Source of the DNA: an uncultured Micrococcales bacterium
GTDB lineage: Bacteria; Actinomycetota; Actinomycetes; Actinomycetales; Microbacteriaceae
DNA length: 64,000 nt
Assembly: GCA_903909605.1 (NCBI GenBank)
Contig: CAIVWH010000015.1
Span: 25,310 to 89,309, forward strand
Direction: 5' to 3'
Position numbers and translations under genes: made by a program. Below the pieces are notes generated by a model, which had not been told where the DNA came from, did not search any database, and worked only from the letters and a program-made list of their open reading frames with translations. This document shows, piece by piece, positions 18,701 through 26,600 of the stretch. The first letter of the stretch is position 1. Each line of letters opens with the position of its first letter.

Positions 18701-19240
18701 CTGACCGAACAGCTGAACGACCTGGTTCAGGCCCGTGCGGACCTGCAGCAAATCATCAAAGACCTCGACGAGAAGATGCAGGTGATATTCAAGAGCGCCT
18801 TCGATGACACCAAGCGTGAGTTCGAGTCGATCCTTCCTGTGCTGTTCCCCGGCGGCCAGGGGCAGATGACTTTGACCGAGCCAGACAACCTACTTGCCAC
18901 TGGTATCGATGTGCGCGTCAAGCCAGCCGGCAAGCAGTGGATGCCGATGAGCCTGCTATCCGGTGGAGAGCAGTCGCTCGGCGCGGTTGCCTTCTTAACC
19001 GCAATCTTCAAATCACGTCCTTCGCCGTTCTACATCATGGATGAGGTTGAAGCCGCTCTCGATGACGTGAACCTCACGCGCCTGCTGCACATCTTCCAAG
19101 ACCTGCGCAAGAACTCTCAGCTGATTCTGGTTACTCACCAGAAGCGCACTATGGAGATCGCCGACGTCGTCTATGGCGTGACCATGTTGAACGATGGAAT
19201 CTCTCGCATTGTCGGACAGCGCCTAGAACATCAGGCCTAA
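15725..19240 (+). CDS. smc: Chromosome segregation protein SMC
   Basis: ATP-driven chromosome-condensing ATPase that works with ScpA/ScpB. The N-terminal head has Walker A GKNGHGKS (31-38); two long coiled coils rich in A/E/R/L flank a hinge (roughly residues 500-650), and the C-terminal head has the LSGGEQSLGAVAFLTAIF signature and MDEVEAALDDVN Walker B. Length 1171 is normal. The start is TTG 15725 giving MYLKSLTLKGFKSFA, the standard N-terminus. A 111-base gap after mutM may hold a promoter. ftsY starts immediately after the stop. Confidence 0.97.
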   Translation: MYLKSLTLKGFKSFAQPTTFQFEPGVTAVIGKNGHGKSNVFDAIAWVMGEQGAKSLRGDKMEDVIFKGSATKGPLGRAEVELTIDNADGALPIDYSEVTISRTLFRNGQSEYAINGDTVRLLDVQELLSDSGLGREMHVIVPQGRLKDIFQASPLERRGFIEEAAGILKHRRRKEKTERKLESMQANFTRLNDLAGEVRRQLKPLGQQAEVARQAQGIASRVRDSKARLLAADIAELNAALESESKNENDSKAERNILQQVVETNTRRIRDLEAALISTEYDAARNVSFSFDSLSDRLRSLLTLANQRVALLGSRAEASGATIDPAAIDAEATAAEASLVELAAAATALEQRLREAEAKRSTARDALEEYDAQIAEQNQLLSAFDLEKARLLNEVTVAESKVAGLRSELVRHDAALGEARDRRNAAQGELESLDARLQSQQSTGDNSLQQRHDAAVRAVSETLAQIERIRDEIHTAERERDSLEAKRSALDLTLAQKDGASELTAAGLRGIRGLVANHMKIEVGFEVAIAAALGPLADALVADTRDEGLAALEHLKKSDGGRVELIVADVDAMASHNAADQIAGARAAASVVEAPAGVAALLRDVVIVDDLAAAQELYRRDKSVTKLTVITKDGDVLTESILRGGSQSKPSKVQLVAERDTAAARISQVNSKLETLRGELTQARATEDAAKQTEKQALAELKNHDAELAKNADAVGRARVAVEAIDSELSRLSANVEQSRSAIDDAEASLQSAIAAHDNFASQQRPVVSYEDRAVLAENVEQERSNETQIRIELGSAAERLRVEQERARSLREQVAQAQEAIERAKAAVAAQKAQLDSAQKVLAALPILMDAVADGAAAAKAKLHEIDHERNNQNGELVRLRGETAELQMRLSGLTQGVHDLELRTHEKRINLANLIVKSSDELGLDEATLLAEYGPSVPIEDPENPGEFKAFVREEQVKLLRESERLLERLGRVNPLALEEFAALEERHKFLTEQLNDLVQARADLQQIIKDLDEKMQVIFKSAFDDTKREFESILPVLFPGGQGQMTLTEPDNLLATGIDVRVKPAGKQWMPMSLLSGGEQSLGAVAFLTAIFKSRPSPFYIMDEVEAALDDVNLTRLLHIFQDLRKNSQLILVTHQKRTMEIADVVYGVTMLNDGISRIVGQRLEHQA

Positions 19241-20470
19241 ATGGGGCTGCTGTTCTGGCGTAAGAAACGCGAGCCCCGAGCGATTGCGGATGAAGCGCTG
19301 CCAAGCTATGGCAGTGCGCCGGAATCGGTGGGCGAGACCACCACTGGTGTCGAGGTACTCAATGAGCCGGATGTGCTGCTCGACGCGCCGGATTCGAAGC
19401 CTCGAAAAGCTAAAGCTCATCGACCGGAGCAGCCTTCGGCATCTGAAGAAGTCGTTACTGCAGAAGTTACGCCAGAGCCAGCTGCAGAAGAAGTTACGCC
19501 AGAACCAGAACCAGAGCAAGAACCAGCGGTAGAGGTTGAACCCGAGCCCGAGCCCGAGCCCGAGGTCGAGGTCGAGGACGAGCTTGAGGCGGTGGAACTG
19601 CCGAAGCGAAGTTTCGGCAAGAACCTAAAGTCGCTATTTACCCGAATCAAGTTCGACATCGACAATCTCGACGAACTTGAGGAAACGCTCATCCAAGCCG
19701 ATTTTGGTTTGGATACCGCAGAGGCGATCGTTGAAGGCGTGAAGCAGCGTGCGAAAAAGCAAGGTGCCCGCACCGAGGCTGAGCTCAAGCGGATTTTGGT
19801 TTCACTCATCGCAGATCAGCTTCGCCGCGAAGACTCGGCACTGAATTTGCAAGATGGAAAATTGCCCTATGTGATCTTGGTCGTTGGCGTGAACGGCGTT
19901 GGCAAGACCACAACTATCGGCAAGCTGGCTAATTGGTTGAGTGAGGGAAATTGGCGAGTCGTGATTGGCGCGGCAGACACGTTCCGTGCCGCGGCTGTTG
20001 AGCAGATTGCAACCTGGGCCGAGCGTGCAAACGCAAAGCTGATTCGTCCGAAGTCTGAGGGGCAAGACCCGGCGAGCGTTGCCTTTGAAACCGTAGAGCT
20101 CGCACTGCGGGATGACGCCGATATCGCAATCATCGATACGGCCGGGCGCCTGCAGAACAAGAAAGACCTGATGGCCGAGCTTGAGAAGATCAAGCGGGTA
20201 GTCGAGAAAAACGCCAAAATCAGCGAAACGCTTCTGGTTATCGACGCAACCACTGGTCAAAATGGTCTAGCCCAGGCTAAGGCCTTTGCCGAAGTTGCGA
20301 ATGTCACCGGAATCGTTCTCACCAAACTCGACGGAACGGCCAAAGGCGGAATCGTGTTTTCGATTCAGCGGGAGTTGGGCATCCCGGTTAAATTGGTAGG
20401 GGTTGGCGAAGGTATCAAAGACTTCGCATTCTTCGACCCAGAAGAGTTCGCCAAAGGATTGGTCGGTTAG
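19241..20470 (+). CDS. ftsY: Signal recognition particle receptor FtsY
   Basis: SRP receptor GTPase that docks ribosome-SRP complexes at the membrane for co-translational insertion. An acidic N-terminal A region (about 1-125, rich in P/E/V with PEPEPEPE and VEVEDELE) precedes the NG domain. G1 is GVNGVGKTTTIGKL, G3 DTAGRL, and G4 is TKLDGTAKGG. The acidic stretch is encoded by repeated GAGCCC and GAGGTC units near 19537-19577. Length 409. ATG 19241 is the base after the smc stop; ffh overlaps the ftsY stop by one base, so receptor and SRP protein are made together. Confidence 0.97.
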   Translation: MGLLFWRKKREPRAIADEALPSYGSAPESVGETTTGVEVLNEPDVLLDAPDSKPRKAKAHRPEQPSASEEVVTAEVTPEPAAEEVTPEPEPEQEPAVEVEPEPEPEPEVEVEDELEAVELPKRSFGKNLKSLFTRIKFDIDNLDELEETLIQADFGLDTAEAIVEGVKQRAKKQGARTEAELKRILVSLIADQLRREDSALNLQDGKLPYVILVVGVNGVGKTTTIGKLANWLSEGNWRVVIGAADTFRAAAVEQIATWAERANAKLIRPKSEGQDPASVAFETVELALRDDADIAIIDTAGRLQNKKDLMAELEKIKRVVEKNAKISETLLVIDATTGQNGLAQAKAFAEVANVTGIVLTKLDGTAKGGIVFSIQRELGIPVKLVGVGEGIKDFAFFDPEEFAKGLVG

Positions 20471-21972
20471 TGTTCGGAAATCTCTCGCAGCGTCTTACCG
20501 AGACGTTCCGCAACCTGCGAACCAAGGGCAAGCTCACGCCAGCTGATATCGACGCCACCCTGCGCGAGATTCGCAAGGCCCTGCTCGAGGCTGACGTCGC
20601 CTTGGATGTCGTCAAAGACTTCGTCACTTCGATTCGCGATCGCGCCCTGGGCGATGAGGTATCCAAGGCACTGAACCCTGCCCAGCAGGTTGTTCAGATC
20701 GTCAATGAAGAACTGGTGCGCATTCTTGGCGGGCAGCAACGCCAACTCAAATTTTCGGCGAAGCCACCAACCGTAATCATGCTGGCCGGTCTGCAGGGTA
20801 GCGGTAAGACTACGCTCGCCGGCAAGTTATCGAAGTGGTTGAAAGACCAGGGGCAATCGGTGTTGCTCGTCGCCGCCGACTTGCAGCGGCCGAACGCGGT
20901 TAACCAGTTGCAGGTTGTTGGCGAACGTGCCGGCGTCGAGGTGTTTGCACCCGAGCCGGGCAACGGGGTCGGCGACCCGGTAAAGGTTTCTGCTCAGTCG
21001 CTGAAGCACGCCGAGAAGAACAAGTTCAGCGTGGTGATTATTGACACCGCCGGTCGCCTCGGCATCGACGAAGAGTTGATGAAGCAGGCAAGCGACATTC
21101 GCAAGGCCACCAACCCCGATGAAGTCTTGTTCGTCATCGACTCGATGATCGGCCAGGATGCCGTCAACGTAGCCAAGGCTTTCGAAGACGGCGTTGGTAT
21201 CACCGGCGTGGTGCTGACCAAGCTCGACGGTGACGCTCGCGGTGGTGCGGCTCTTTCGGTGGCTTCGGTAACCGGCAAGCCAATCATTTTCTCGTCGACC
21301 GGTGAGAGCCTGGATGCGTTTGAGCCGTTCTATCCAGATCGCATGGCATCGCGCATCCTAGATATGGGTGACGTTCTAACCCTCATCGAAAAGACCCAGG
21401 CCGCATTCGACGAGGCCGATGCCAAGAAGATGGCAGAAAAGATTGCCAGCGACAGCTTCACACTCGAAGACTTCCTCGACCAGATGCAGCAGCTGCGCAA
21501 GATGGGCTCTATGAAGGGGTTGCTCGCGATGATGCCTGGTGCTCAGCAGATGCGGCAGCAGCTCGAGAACTTCGACGAGAAAGAGATTGACCGAACCGAG
21601 GCGATCATTCGCTCGATGACTCCGGCAGAGCGCCGCCAGCCTAAGGTGCTCAATGGTTCGCGAAGGCTTCGCATTGCCAAGGGTTCGGGCACCTCGGTCA
21701 CCGAGGTCAACTCGCTGGTCAACCGCTTCGAGCAGGCCGCCAAGATGATGAAGTCGGTAGCCAAGGGCGGCATGCCCCAGCTTCCTGGTATGCCGAACCT
21801 GCCTGGCATGGGCATGGGTGGCGGAAGTAGCTCGGGCAAGAATAAGAAGAAGGACAAGGGCAATAAGGGCTCGAAGTCTGGAAACCCGGCGAAACGCGCT
21901 GCAGAGGAAGCGGCTCGCGCAGCTGGAACGAAGCCAAACCAAAATAACGGTGGCTCGGCCTTTGGCATTTAG
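20470..21972 (+). CDS. ffh: Signal recognition particle protein Ffh
   Basis: SRP54 GTPase that binds signal sequences and 4.5S RNA. N domain, then G domain with GLQGSGKTT, DTAGRLGID and TKLDGDARGG; the methionine-rich M domain holds KMGSMKGLLAMMPGAQQM and the RNA-binding GSRRLRIAKGSGTS motif. The tail is low complexity: MPQLPGMPNLPGMGMGGG, then a K/G/S-rich stretch. Length 500 is normal. GTG 20470 overlaps the ftsY stop. I did not find the SRP RNA gene in this window. Confidence 0.97.
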   Translation: MFGNLSQRLTETFRNLRTKGKLTPADIDATLREIRKALLEADVALDVVKDFVTSIRDRALGDEVSKALNPAQQVVQIVNEELVRILGGQQRQLKFSAKPPTVIMLAGLQGSGKTTLAGKLSKWLKDQGQSVLLVAADLQRPNAVNQLQVVGERAGVEVFAPEPGNGVGDPVKVSAQSLKHAEKNKFSVVIIDTAGRLGIDEELMKQASDIRKATNPDEVLFVIDSMIGQDAVNVAKAFEDGVGITGVVLTKLDGDARGGAALSVASVTGKPIIFSSTGESLDAFEPFYPDRMASRILDMGDVLTLIEKTQAAFDEADAKKMAEKIASDSFTLEDFLDQMQQLRKMGSMKGLLAMMPGAQQMRQQLENFDEKEIDRTEAIIRSMTPAERRQPKVLNGSRRLRIAKGSGTSVTEVNSLVNRFEQAAKMMKSVAKGGMPQLPGMPNLPGMGMGGGSSSGKNKKKDKGNKGSKSGNPAKRAAEEAARAAGTKPNQNNGGSAFGI

Positions 21973-22007
21973 CGCTATTTCTGGCAGAATAGAGCGGTTG
22001 TCTGCGC

Positions 22008-22037
22008 TTGACCCTCTAACCAAGCGATTTTGATAAC
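22008..22037 (+). promoter_or_regulatory. Possible promoter upstream of rpsP
   Basis: TTGACC at 22008-22013 with a TGATAA-like -10 at about 22031-22036 (17-base spacing). The leader to GTG 22114 would be roughly 70 bases and includes AGGAG (22105-22109). Confidence 0.4.
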
Positions 22038-22113
22038 CCATAGAGCTTGAATACCGAGTGTGCCCCCACGCTCACGGTTGATTGTTCGCCCCAATACAAA
22101 TAACAGGAGCATT

Positions 22114-22713
22114 GTGGCTGTAAAAATCCGCCTCGCGCGTCACGGAAAGATCCGTGCACCGCACTACCGCATCGTCGTAGCAGACTCGCGTACTCACCGC
22201 GACGGTCGCGTAATTGAAGAAATTGGTCGTTACGTTCCGACCGAGCACCCATCGATCATCGAGGTGAACTCTGAGCGTGCACAGTACTGGCTCGGCGTTG
22301 GCGCACAGCCAACCGAGCAGGTCGCGGCCCTTCTCAAGCTGACTGGTGACTACCAGGCATCGAAGGGCGACAAGAACGCAAAGAACGTTGTTCAGACCAA
22401 GGAAGCAAAGGCTGCATTCGTAGTTGACTCTGCGAAGAAGCCAGTGCTTCAGGCTCGTGAAGAGTTGGTTGCCAAGAAGGCAAAGGCCGCCGCTGAGGCA
22501 GCCGAGGCCGAGGCAGCTGCAAACGCAGCCGCAGCCGCAGCAGAAGCAGCGGCTAACGCAAGCGCCGAAGAGGCACCTGCGGCAGAAGCAGCAGCGGAGG
22601 CAGCAGCCGAAGTTGCAGCTGAAGAAGCAGCAGACGTAGTCGTAGCAGCCGAGGAAGTTGTCGAAGCTGCAGAAGTAGTAGCTGAGGCAGAAGCCGCAGC
22701 AGAAGAGGCTTAG
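22114..22713 (+). CDS. rpsP: 30S ribosomal protein S16 with long Ala/Glu-rich C-terminal tail
   Basis: Small-subunit ribosomal protein. [24 protein letters not shown] is the standard S16 N-terminus, and the core covers about residues 1-85. From about residue 122 to 199 the protein is almost pure Ala/Glu/Val, giving 199 residues against the usual 80-140. GTG 22114 is chosen because the S16 fold begins there and AGGAG lies 4 bases upstream; the frame is open a little further up, without family similarity. khpA follows after 3 bases, so rpsP-khpA-rimM-trmD is a likely operon. Confidence 0.95.
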   Translation: MAVKIRLARHGKIRAPHYRIVVADSRTHRDGRVIEEIGRYVPTEHPSIIEVNSERAQYWLGVGAQPTEQVAALLKLTGDYQASKGDKNAKNVVQTKEAKAAFVVDSAKKPVLQAREELVAKKAKAAAEAAEAEAAANAAAAAAEAAANASAEEAPAAEAAAEAAAEVAAEEAADVVVAAEEVVEAAEVVAEAEAAAEEA

Positions 22714-22716
22714 TAA

Positions 22717-22953
22717 GTGCTTGCCACTGCGCTCGAACATTTGGTCAAAGGGATCGTCGATCACCCAGACGATGCAACCGTAACTCTGCACAGCTCGCGT
22801 AATGGCGACGTGCTCGACGTTCACGTGCACCCTGAAGACTTTGGTCGAGTGATCGGGCGTAGTGGACGCACTGCAAAAGCTTTGCGCACCGTGATTAACG
22901 CGCTTGCCGATGGCAAGAAGGTTCGCGTTAACGTGGTGGACACCGATTTCTAG
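22717..22953 (+). CDS. khpA: KH-domain RNA-binding protein KhpA
   Basis: Small single-KH RNA-binding protein, always near rpsP-rimM; in firmicutes it partners KhpB and affects division and mRNA. The KH GxxG loop is seen in FGRVIGRSGRTAKALRTVI. 78 residues is normal. GTG 22717 lies 3 bases after the rpsP stop. The rimM reading frame overlaps its 3' end. Confidence 0.93.
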   Translation: MLATALEHLVKGIVDHPDDATVTLHSSRNGDVLDVHVHPEDFGRVIGRSGRTAKALRTVINALADGKKVRVNVVDTDF

Positions 22954-23533
22954 CACCCAGCTCCGGGTAGGCCGACTGGTCAAGGCTCACGGCCTAAAGG
23001 GAGCATTCAAACTCGAGCTTTACACCGACAGCCCCAAGCTGCGCTTTGCGCCAGGCTCGGTGCTCGACCTTCAGGTTCCAGAAACCTCACCCTGGCACGG
23101 CAAGACTGTGACCGTCAAAGAGCTGCGCTGGTACAACACCATGCCGGTGCTCTTTCTCAACGAGGTCGAAGATCGCAACGCCGCCGATGTTCTGGTTCGC
23201 GCCATCTTGCTCAAGGATGTGCCTGACAACGAGGTAACCGGCGAGGCTGACACCTGGTTCGATCATCAACTCGTCGGGTTGCGAGTCATCCGTGACGCTG
23301 TTGAGGTTGGCAAGATTGATCGCCTCGAGCACATGCCAGCACAAGACCTTTTGGTGGTGAACACCGGCGAGCGCGAAGTGATGATTCCGTTTGTCAAAGA
23401 AATAGTTCCCGTTGTCGACATTAAGAACGGCACGGTCACTGTCACTCCGCCGCGCGGTTTGTTTGAAGAAATCGAAGATGATGGCGCAGAAACCAGCGGC
23501 CCCGCCCGCAACAAGGATGAGAGCGCGGAATAA
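22910..23533 (+). CDS. rimM: Ribosome maturation factor RimM
   Basis: Assembly factor for the 30S head that binds S19 and aids 16S maturation. An N-terminal RimM domain ([19 protein letters not shown]) and a C-terminal PRC barrel ([13 protein letters not shown] ... [22 protein letters not shown]) are both present. The start is uncertain. ATG 22910 overlaps khpA by 44 bases and adds an odd 14-residue prefix; TTG 22904 is also possible. The family N-terminus fits best around 22946, where the only candidate is an ATT codon with GGTGG 6 bases upstream. The trmD ATG overlaps the stop by one base. Confidence 0.9.
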   Translation: MARRFALTWWTPISSTQLRVGRLVKAHGLKGAFKLELYTDSPKLRFAPGSVLDLQVPETSPWHGKTVTVKELRWYNTMPVLFLNEVEDRNAADVLVRAILLKDVPDNEVTGEADTWFDHQLVGLRVIRDAVEVGKIDRLEHMPAQDLLVVNTGEREVMIPFVKEIVPVVDIKNGTVTVTPPRGLFEEIEDDGAETSGPARNKDESAE

Positions 23534-24222
23534 TGCGCATCGATGCCGTCACGATTTTTCCTGATTATTTCTCGGCTCTCGACCTATCACTGCTCGGCAA
23601 GGCGCGCGAAAAGTCGCTGATCGAGTTCAAGGCTTACGACCTGCGCGACTACACCCACGACAAACACCGCACGGTTGACGACTCGCCATACGGTGGCGGC
23701 GCCGGCATGCTCATGAAGCCTGAGCCCTGGGGCGAGGCCTTCGACGAAATTCTCACTCCTGAGACCACCGTGATTTTTACCTCTCCAGCCGGCGAACTGT
23801 TCAAGCAGGCAACGGCCGAAGAACTGGCTAGCCAAAAACACATCGTCTTCGCCTGCGGTCGCTACGAAGGCATCGACCAGCGAGTTGTCGACTATGCCAA
23901 GACCCAGTGCAAGGTTCGCATGATCAGCTTGGGCGACTACGTGCTCAACGGCGGCGAGGTGGCCGCCATCGCCATGATTGAGGCGATCGCTCGGCTCATC
24001 CCAGGGGTGATCGGCAACGCCGAAAGCCTGGTCGAAGAGAGCCACTCGGCTGGCCTGCTCGAATACCCGAGCTACACCAAGCCGGCCAGCTGGCGAGGCC
24101 TAGATGTGCCCGAGGTACTTACCTCTGGCAACCACGCGGCCATCGCGGCTTGGCGGCACGAACAGGCCGTAGAGCGCACCAAGGCTGTGCGCCCAGACCT
24201 GCTCGACCCAGAATCTCGCTAG
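23533..24222 (+). CDS. trmD: tRNA (guanine(37)-N1)-methyltransferase
   Basis: Adds a methyl group to G37 next to the anticodon, preventing +1 frameshifts. The trefoil-knot SAM-binding motifs are present: [24 protein letters not shown] and [24 protein letters not shown] is the canonical N-terminus. Length 229 is normal. It overlaps rimM by one base (TAATG) and is separated from rplS by a 158-base, structured leader region. Confidence 0.97.
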   Translation: MRIDAVTIFPDYFSALDLSLLGKAREKSLIEFKAYDLRDYTHDKHRTVDDSPYGGGAGMLMKPEPWGEAFDEILTPETTVIFTSPAGELFKQATAEELASQKHIVFACGRYEGIDQRVVDYAKTQCKVRMISLGDYVLNGGEVAAIAMIEAIARLIPGVIGNAESLVEESHSAGLLEYPSYTKPASWRGLDVPEVLTSGNHAAIAAWRHEQAVERTKAVRPDLLDPESR

Positions 24223-24281
24223 TTCGAGCATCCTGGCCGGATGGGCTTGGCTTAGCCCCAGTCATTGTGGCAAGATAGACA

Positions 24282-24328
24282 GGTTGCCAGCCGCAAGGTG
24301 CTCTGCCGCAGGGGAGCGAGGCAAAACC
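24282..24328 (+). promoter_or_regulatory. Structured RNA leader before rplS
   Basis: Outer stem GGTTGCC (24282-24288) pairs with GGC and AACC (24320-24322 and 24325-24328); an inner hairpin GCTCT (24300-24304) pairs with GGAGC (24313-24317). It sits in the 158-base trmD-rplS gap, 53 bases before ATG 24381. L19 leader regulation is known in other bacteria, but I cannot say this is a homologous structure. A weak promoter-like TTGGCT (24247-24252) / CAAGAT (24271-24276) pair lies just upstream. Confidence 0.4.
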
Positions 24329-24380
24329 CAAAGAAACTAGATGTTATCGACCTGCGCGCGGTGACAGAGAGCGATTCAAA

Positions 24381-24731
24381 ATGCACATCCTTGACTCAGT
24401 AGACGCCAAGAGCCTCAAGTCAGACATCCCAGAATTTCGTGTCGGCGACACCGTAAAGGTGCACGTAAACATCATCGAAGGTAACCGCAGCCGTGTTCAG
24501 GTTTTCCAGGGCGTAGTAATTCGTCGCTCAGGTGAGAGCGTTCGCGAGACCTTCACCGTTCGCAAGGTTTCATTCCAGGTTGGCGTTGAGCGAACCTTCC
24601 CAGTTCACGCACCGGTCATCGAGAAGATCGAACTCGTCACCAAGGGTGACGTTCGTCGCGCCAAGCTTTACTACTTGCGCGAACTTCGCGGCAAGAAGGC
24701 CAAGATACGCGAAAAGCGCGAAAACGCCTAA
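24381..24731 (+). CDS. rplS: 50S ribosomal protein L19
   Basis: Large-subunit protein at the 30S-50S interface. [32 protein letters not shown] and the [17 protein letters not shown] tail are unmistakable. Length 116 is normal. It follows a structured leader and is closely followed (20 bases) by lepB, which has its own leaderless-type promoter. Confidence 0.97.
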   Translation: MHILDSVDAKSLKSDIPEFRVGDTVKVHVNIIEGNRSRVQVFQGVVIRRSGESVRETFTVRKVSFQVGVERTFPVHAPVIEKIELVTKGDVRRAKLYYLRELRGKKAKIREKRENA

Positions 24732-24739
24732 ATAGCGTT

Positions 24740-24745
24740 TAGCCT
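24740..24745 (+). promoter_or_regulatory. -10 element of a leaderless promoter (lepB)
   Basis: TAGCCT, 6 bases, ATG 24752. There is no SD before this ATG, only a T-rich stretch. Confidence 0.6.
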
Positions 24746-24751
24746 TTTTCT

Positions 24752-25489
24752 ATGGCAAAGCACGGGTTAAACCCGCAAGAAGCATCAGGTAAAACTTCGA
24801 CGTGGCAGCGTTTGAAGAAGAATGTATTTTTCGCATTCTTCTTAGATTTGCTCAGCATCGTTGCAGTTGCCCTGGTGCTTTCGCTTTTGGTCAAGACTTT
24901 CCTGGTTCGCTCGTTTTTCATTCCTAGCGACTCGATGAACAACACCCTCGTTCAGCAAGACCGCATCATCGTCAACGAGCTCGTGCCAAACATCGTTCCG
25001 CTCAATCGCGGCGATGTTGTGGTGTTCCGCGACCCTGGCGATTGGCTAGGGCCAATCACCACCAAGCCTGCTAATCCCGTTGCCGGCGCAGTCGACTGGT
25101 TCTTGTCAGCCTTTGGTTTCACCGCGCCAGACTCTGAGCAGCACCTGGTCAAGCGAGTTATCGGCGTTGCGGGCGACCACATCGTTTGCACCGCGGTTTC
25201 AGCGAAACTTCAGATCAACGGGCACACCATCACAGAGCCATACCTTGCACCCGCAAGCGACCCCTGTGGCATGATCTTCGACGTCACCGTGCCCAAGGGT
25301 AAGTTCTGGGTGATGGGCGATAACCGCAATAACAGCGCCGATTCGCGCTACCACCAAGACCTTCCTTCGAAAGGGTTTGTCGACTCACAGTATGTGGTCG
25401 GCCGCGCCTTCGTGCTGTCCTGGCCCTTCTCGCACTTCAAGTGGCTCGACGACTATCCAAATGTCTTCAAAGACCTATCCAAGCCTTAG
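24752..25489 (+). CDS. lepB: Signal peptidase I
   Basis: Membrane-bound peptidase that cleaves signal peptides of exported proteins. A single membrane segment (about 25-50) is followed by the catalytic Ser61 in IPSDSMNNTL and the catalytic Lys134 in LVKRVIGVAGD; GDNRNNSADSRY is box E. Length 245 is normal. Its product would process the secreted proteins encoded nearby, such as the HNH nuclease and M23 protein. The 3' end overlaps rnhB by 29 bases. Confidence 0.97.
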   Translation: MAKHGLNPQEASGKTSTWQRLKKNVFFAFFLDLLSIVAVALVLSLLVKTFLVRSFFIPSDSMNNTLVQQDRIIVNELVPNIVPLNRGDVVVFRDPGDWLGPITTKPANPVAGAVDWFLSAFGFTAPDSEQHLVKRVIGVAGDHIVCTAVSAKLQINGHTITEPYLAPASDPCGMIFDVTVPKGKFWVMGDNRNNSADSRYHQDLPSKGFVDSQYVVGRAFVLSWPFSHFKWLDDYPNVFKDLSKP

Positions 25490-26147
25490 TTTCGAAACCG
25501 AACTCTTTGGCTCCGGTGCCAAGTTCGTTCTTGGCATCGATGAGGTTGGCCGAGGCGCAATCGCCGGCCCGGTCGCCGTTGGAGTCGCTCTAATCACCAG
25601 ATCACAGTTGTCCGAACCTGCCTGGCCGGCCGAGCTGCGCGACTCCAAATTGCTTACCGAACCCAGCCGCGAAAGACTTTTCGAGCCGACCGGCCAGTGG
25701 GTGAGCGCCTGGGCAATCGGCATGGCCTCGGCTGCCGAAATTGACGAGCATGGAATTGTCTGGAGCCTGGCTACCGCTGCCGCTCGCGCATTGAACCAGC
25801 TGGTTGGCAAGTTCGATCCGCGTGAGACCGTGGCAATCCTTGACGGCTCGCACAACTGGCTCAACGAGATGCCCTTCAATGTGGTGGTTCGCCCGAAAGC
25901 AGACCGCGACTGCGTGAGCGTTGCTGCCGCATCCGTGCTGGGGAAGGTGACCCGAGACAGATTGATGGTCGAGCTTGCTGCCGAGCATCCCGGTTTTGGG
26001 CTCGAGGGACACAAGGGCTATGCCAGTGCCGCCCACATGGATGCCGTGCGCGCTCTTGGCCCGAGTGCCTTGCACCGCATTACCTGGTTGGGCCGCATTC
26101 TCGCCGTCGAGGCTTCGCCGGAATCTGATGTCGAAGGTGAAGCGTAA
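25461..26147 (+). CDS. rnhB: Ribonuclease HII
   Basis: Removes ribonucleotides and RNA primers from DNA by cutting RNA in RNA-DNA hybrids. The catalytic D-E pair is in GIDEVGRGAIAGPVAVG (D27, E28), and ADRDCVSVAAASVLGKVTRD carries the later acidic residue. The frame is open upstream inside lepB, but ATG 25461 gives a normal family N-terminus and 228 residues, overlapping lepB by 29 bases. The lepB-rnhB-DUF2469 order matches mycobacteria. Confidence 0.94.
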   Translation: MSSKTYPSLSFETELFGSGAKFVLGIDEVGRGAIAGPVAVGVALITRSQLSEPAWPAELRDSKLLTEPSRERLFEPTGQWVSAWAIGMASAAEIDEHGIVWSLATAAARALNQLVGKFDPRETVAILDGSHNWLNEMPFNVVVRPKADRDCVSVAAASVLGKVTRDRLMVELAAEHPGFGLEGHKGYASAAHMDAVRALGPSALHRITWLGRILAVEASPESDVEGEA

Positions 26148-26150
26148 AAT
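26145..26150 (+). promoter_or_regulatory. -10 element of a leaderless promoter (DUF2469 gene)
   Basis: TAAAAT begins with the rnhB stop codon itself and ends 6 bases before ATG 26157. Confidence 0.55.
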
Positions 26151-26156
26151 CAAACC

Positions 26157-26480
26157 ATGGATGAGAACGAAATCGACGACTACGACCGCGAGGCCGAGTT
26201 AGCTCTATACAAGGAGTACAAAGCCGTCGTTGGCACGTTCAAGTACGTCATCGAAACCGAACGTCGCTTCTATCTCGCAAACGATGTCGATCTCAAGCGC
26301 ATCGATACCCCAACTGATTTTTACTTCGAACTAACCATGAGCGACGTCTGGGTGTGGGACATCTATCGCACCGACCGTTTTGTTAAGTCGGTTCGTGTAC
26401 TCACCTTCAAAGATGTCAACGTCGAAGAGATTACCGGCAAGGCGTACGAGCTGCCAAAGGAGCTCGCTGTAGGCGAGTAG
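26157..26480 (+). CDS. DUF2469 family protein
   Basis: Actinobacteria-specific protein of unknown function. The whole sequence (DENEIDDYDREAELALYKEY, YVIETERRFYLANDVDL, YFELTMSDVWVWDIYR) matches the DUF2469 family as I remember it (Rv2901c in M. tuberculosis). It is acidic at the start, has no signal peptide and no membrane segment, and is 107 residues. Its place between rnhB and yraN is conserved. A leaderless-type -10 gives it its own promoter. Confidence 0.9.
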   Translation: MDENEIDDYDREAELALYKEYKAVVGTFKYVIETERRFYLANDVDLKRIDTPTDFYFELTMSDVWVWDIYRTDRFVKSVRVLTFKDVNVEEITGKAYELPKELAVGE

Positions 26481-26600
26481 TTCTTCTCTGTGGGTCGATT
26501 CGGCCCGCTGGCAGTTTCGCACAGGCCTTAGCCTTGCCCGCTTTTACACACATTTTCAAAATGACAACTTCCGCAATCTTGCTTTGGTGATGCTTGCCTG

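Noticed and set aside
22072..22983. Long minus-strand open frame (about 303 codons, Cys/Gly-rich) opposite rpsP-khpA
   Set aside because: It mirrors the GCN-rich Ala/Glu tail of S16; the Cys-rich product is a composition artefact and the plus-strand genes are certain.
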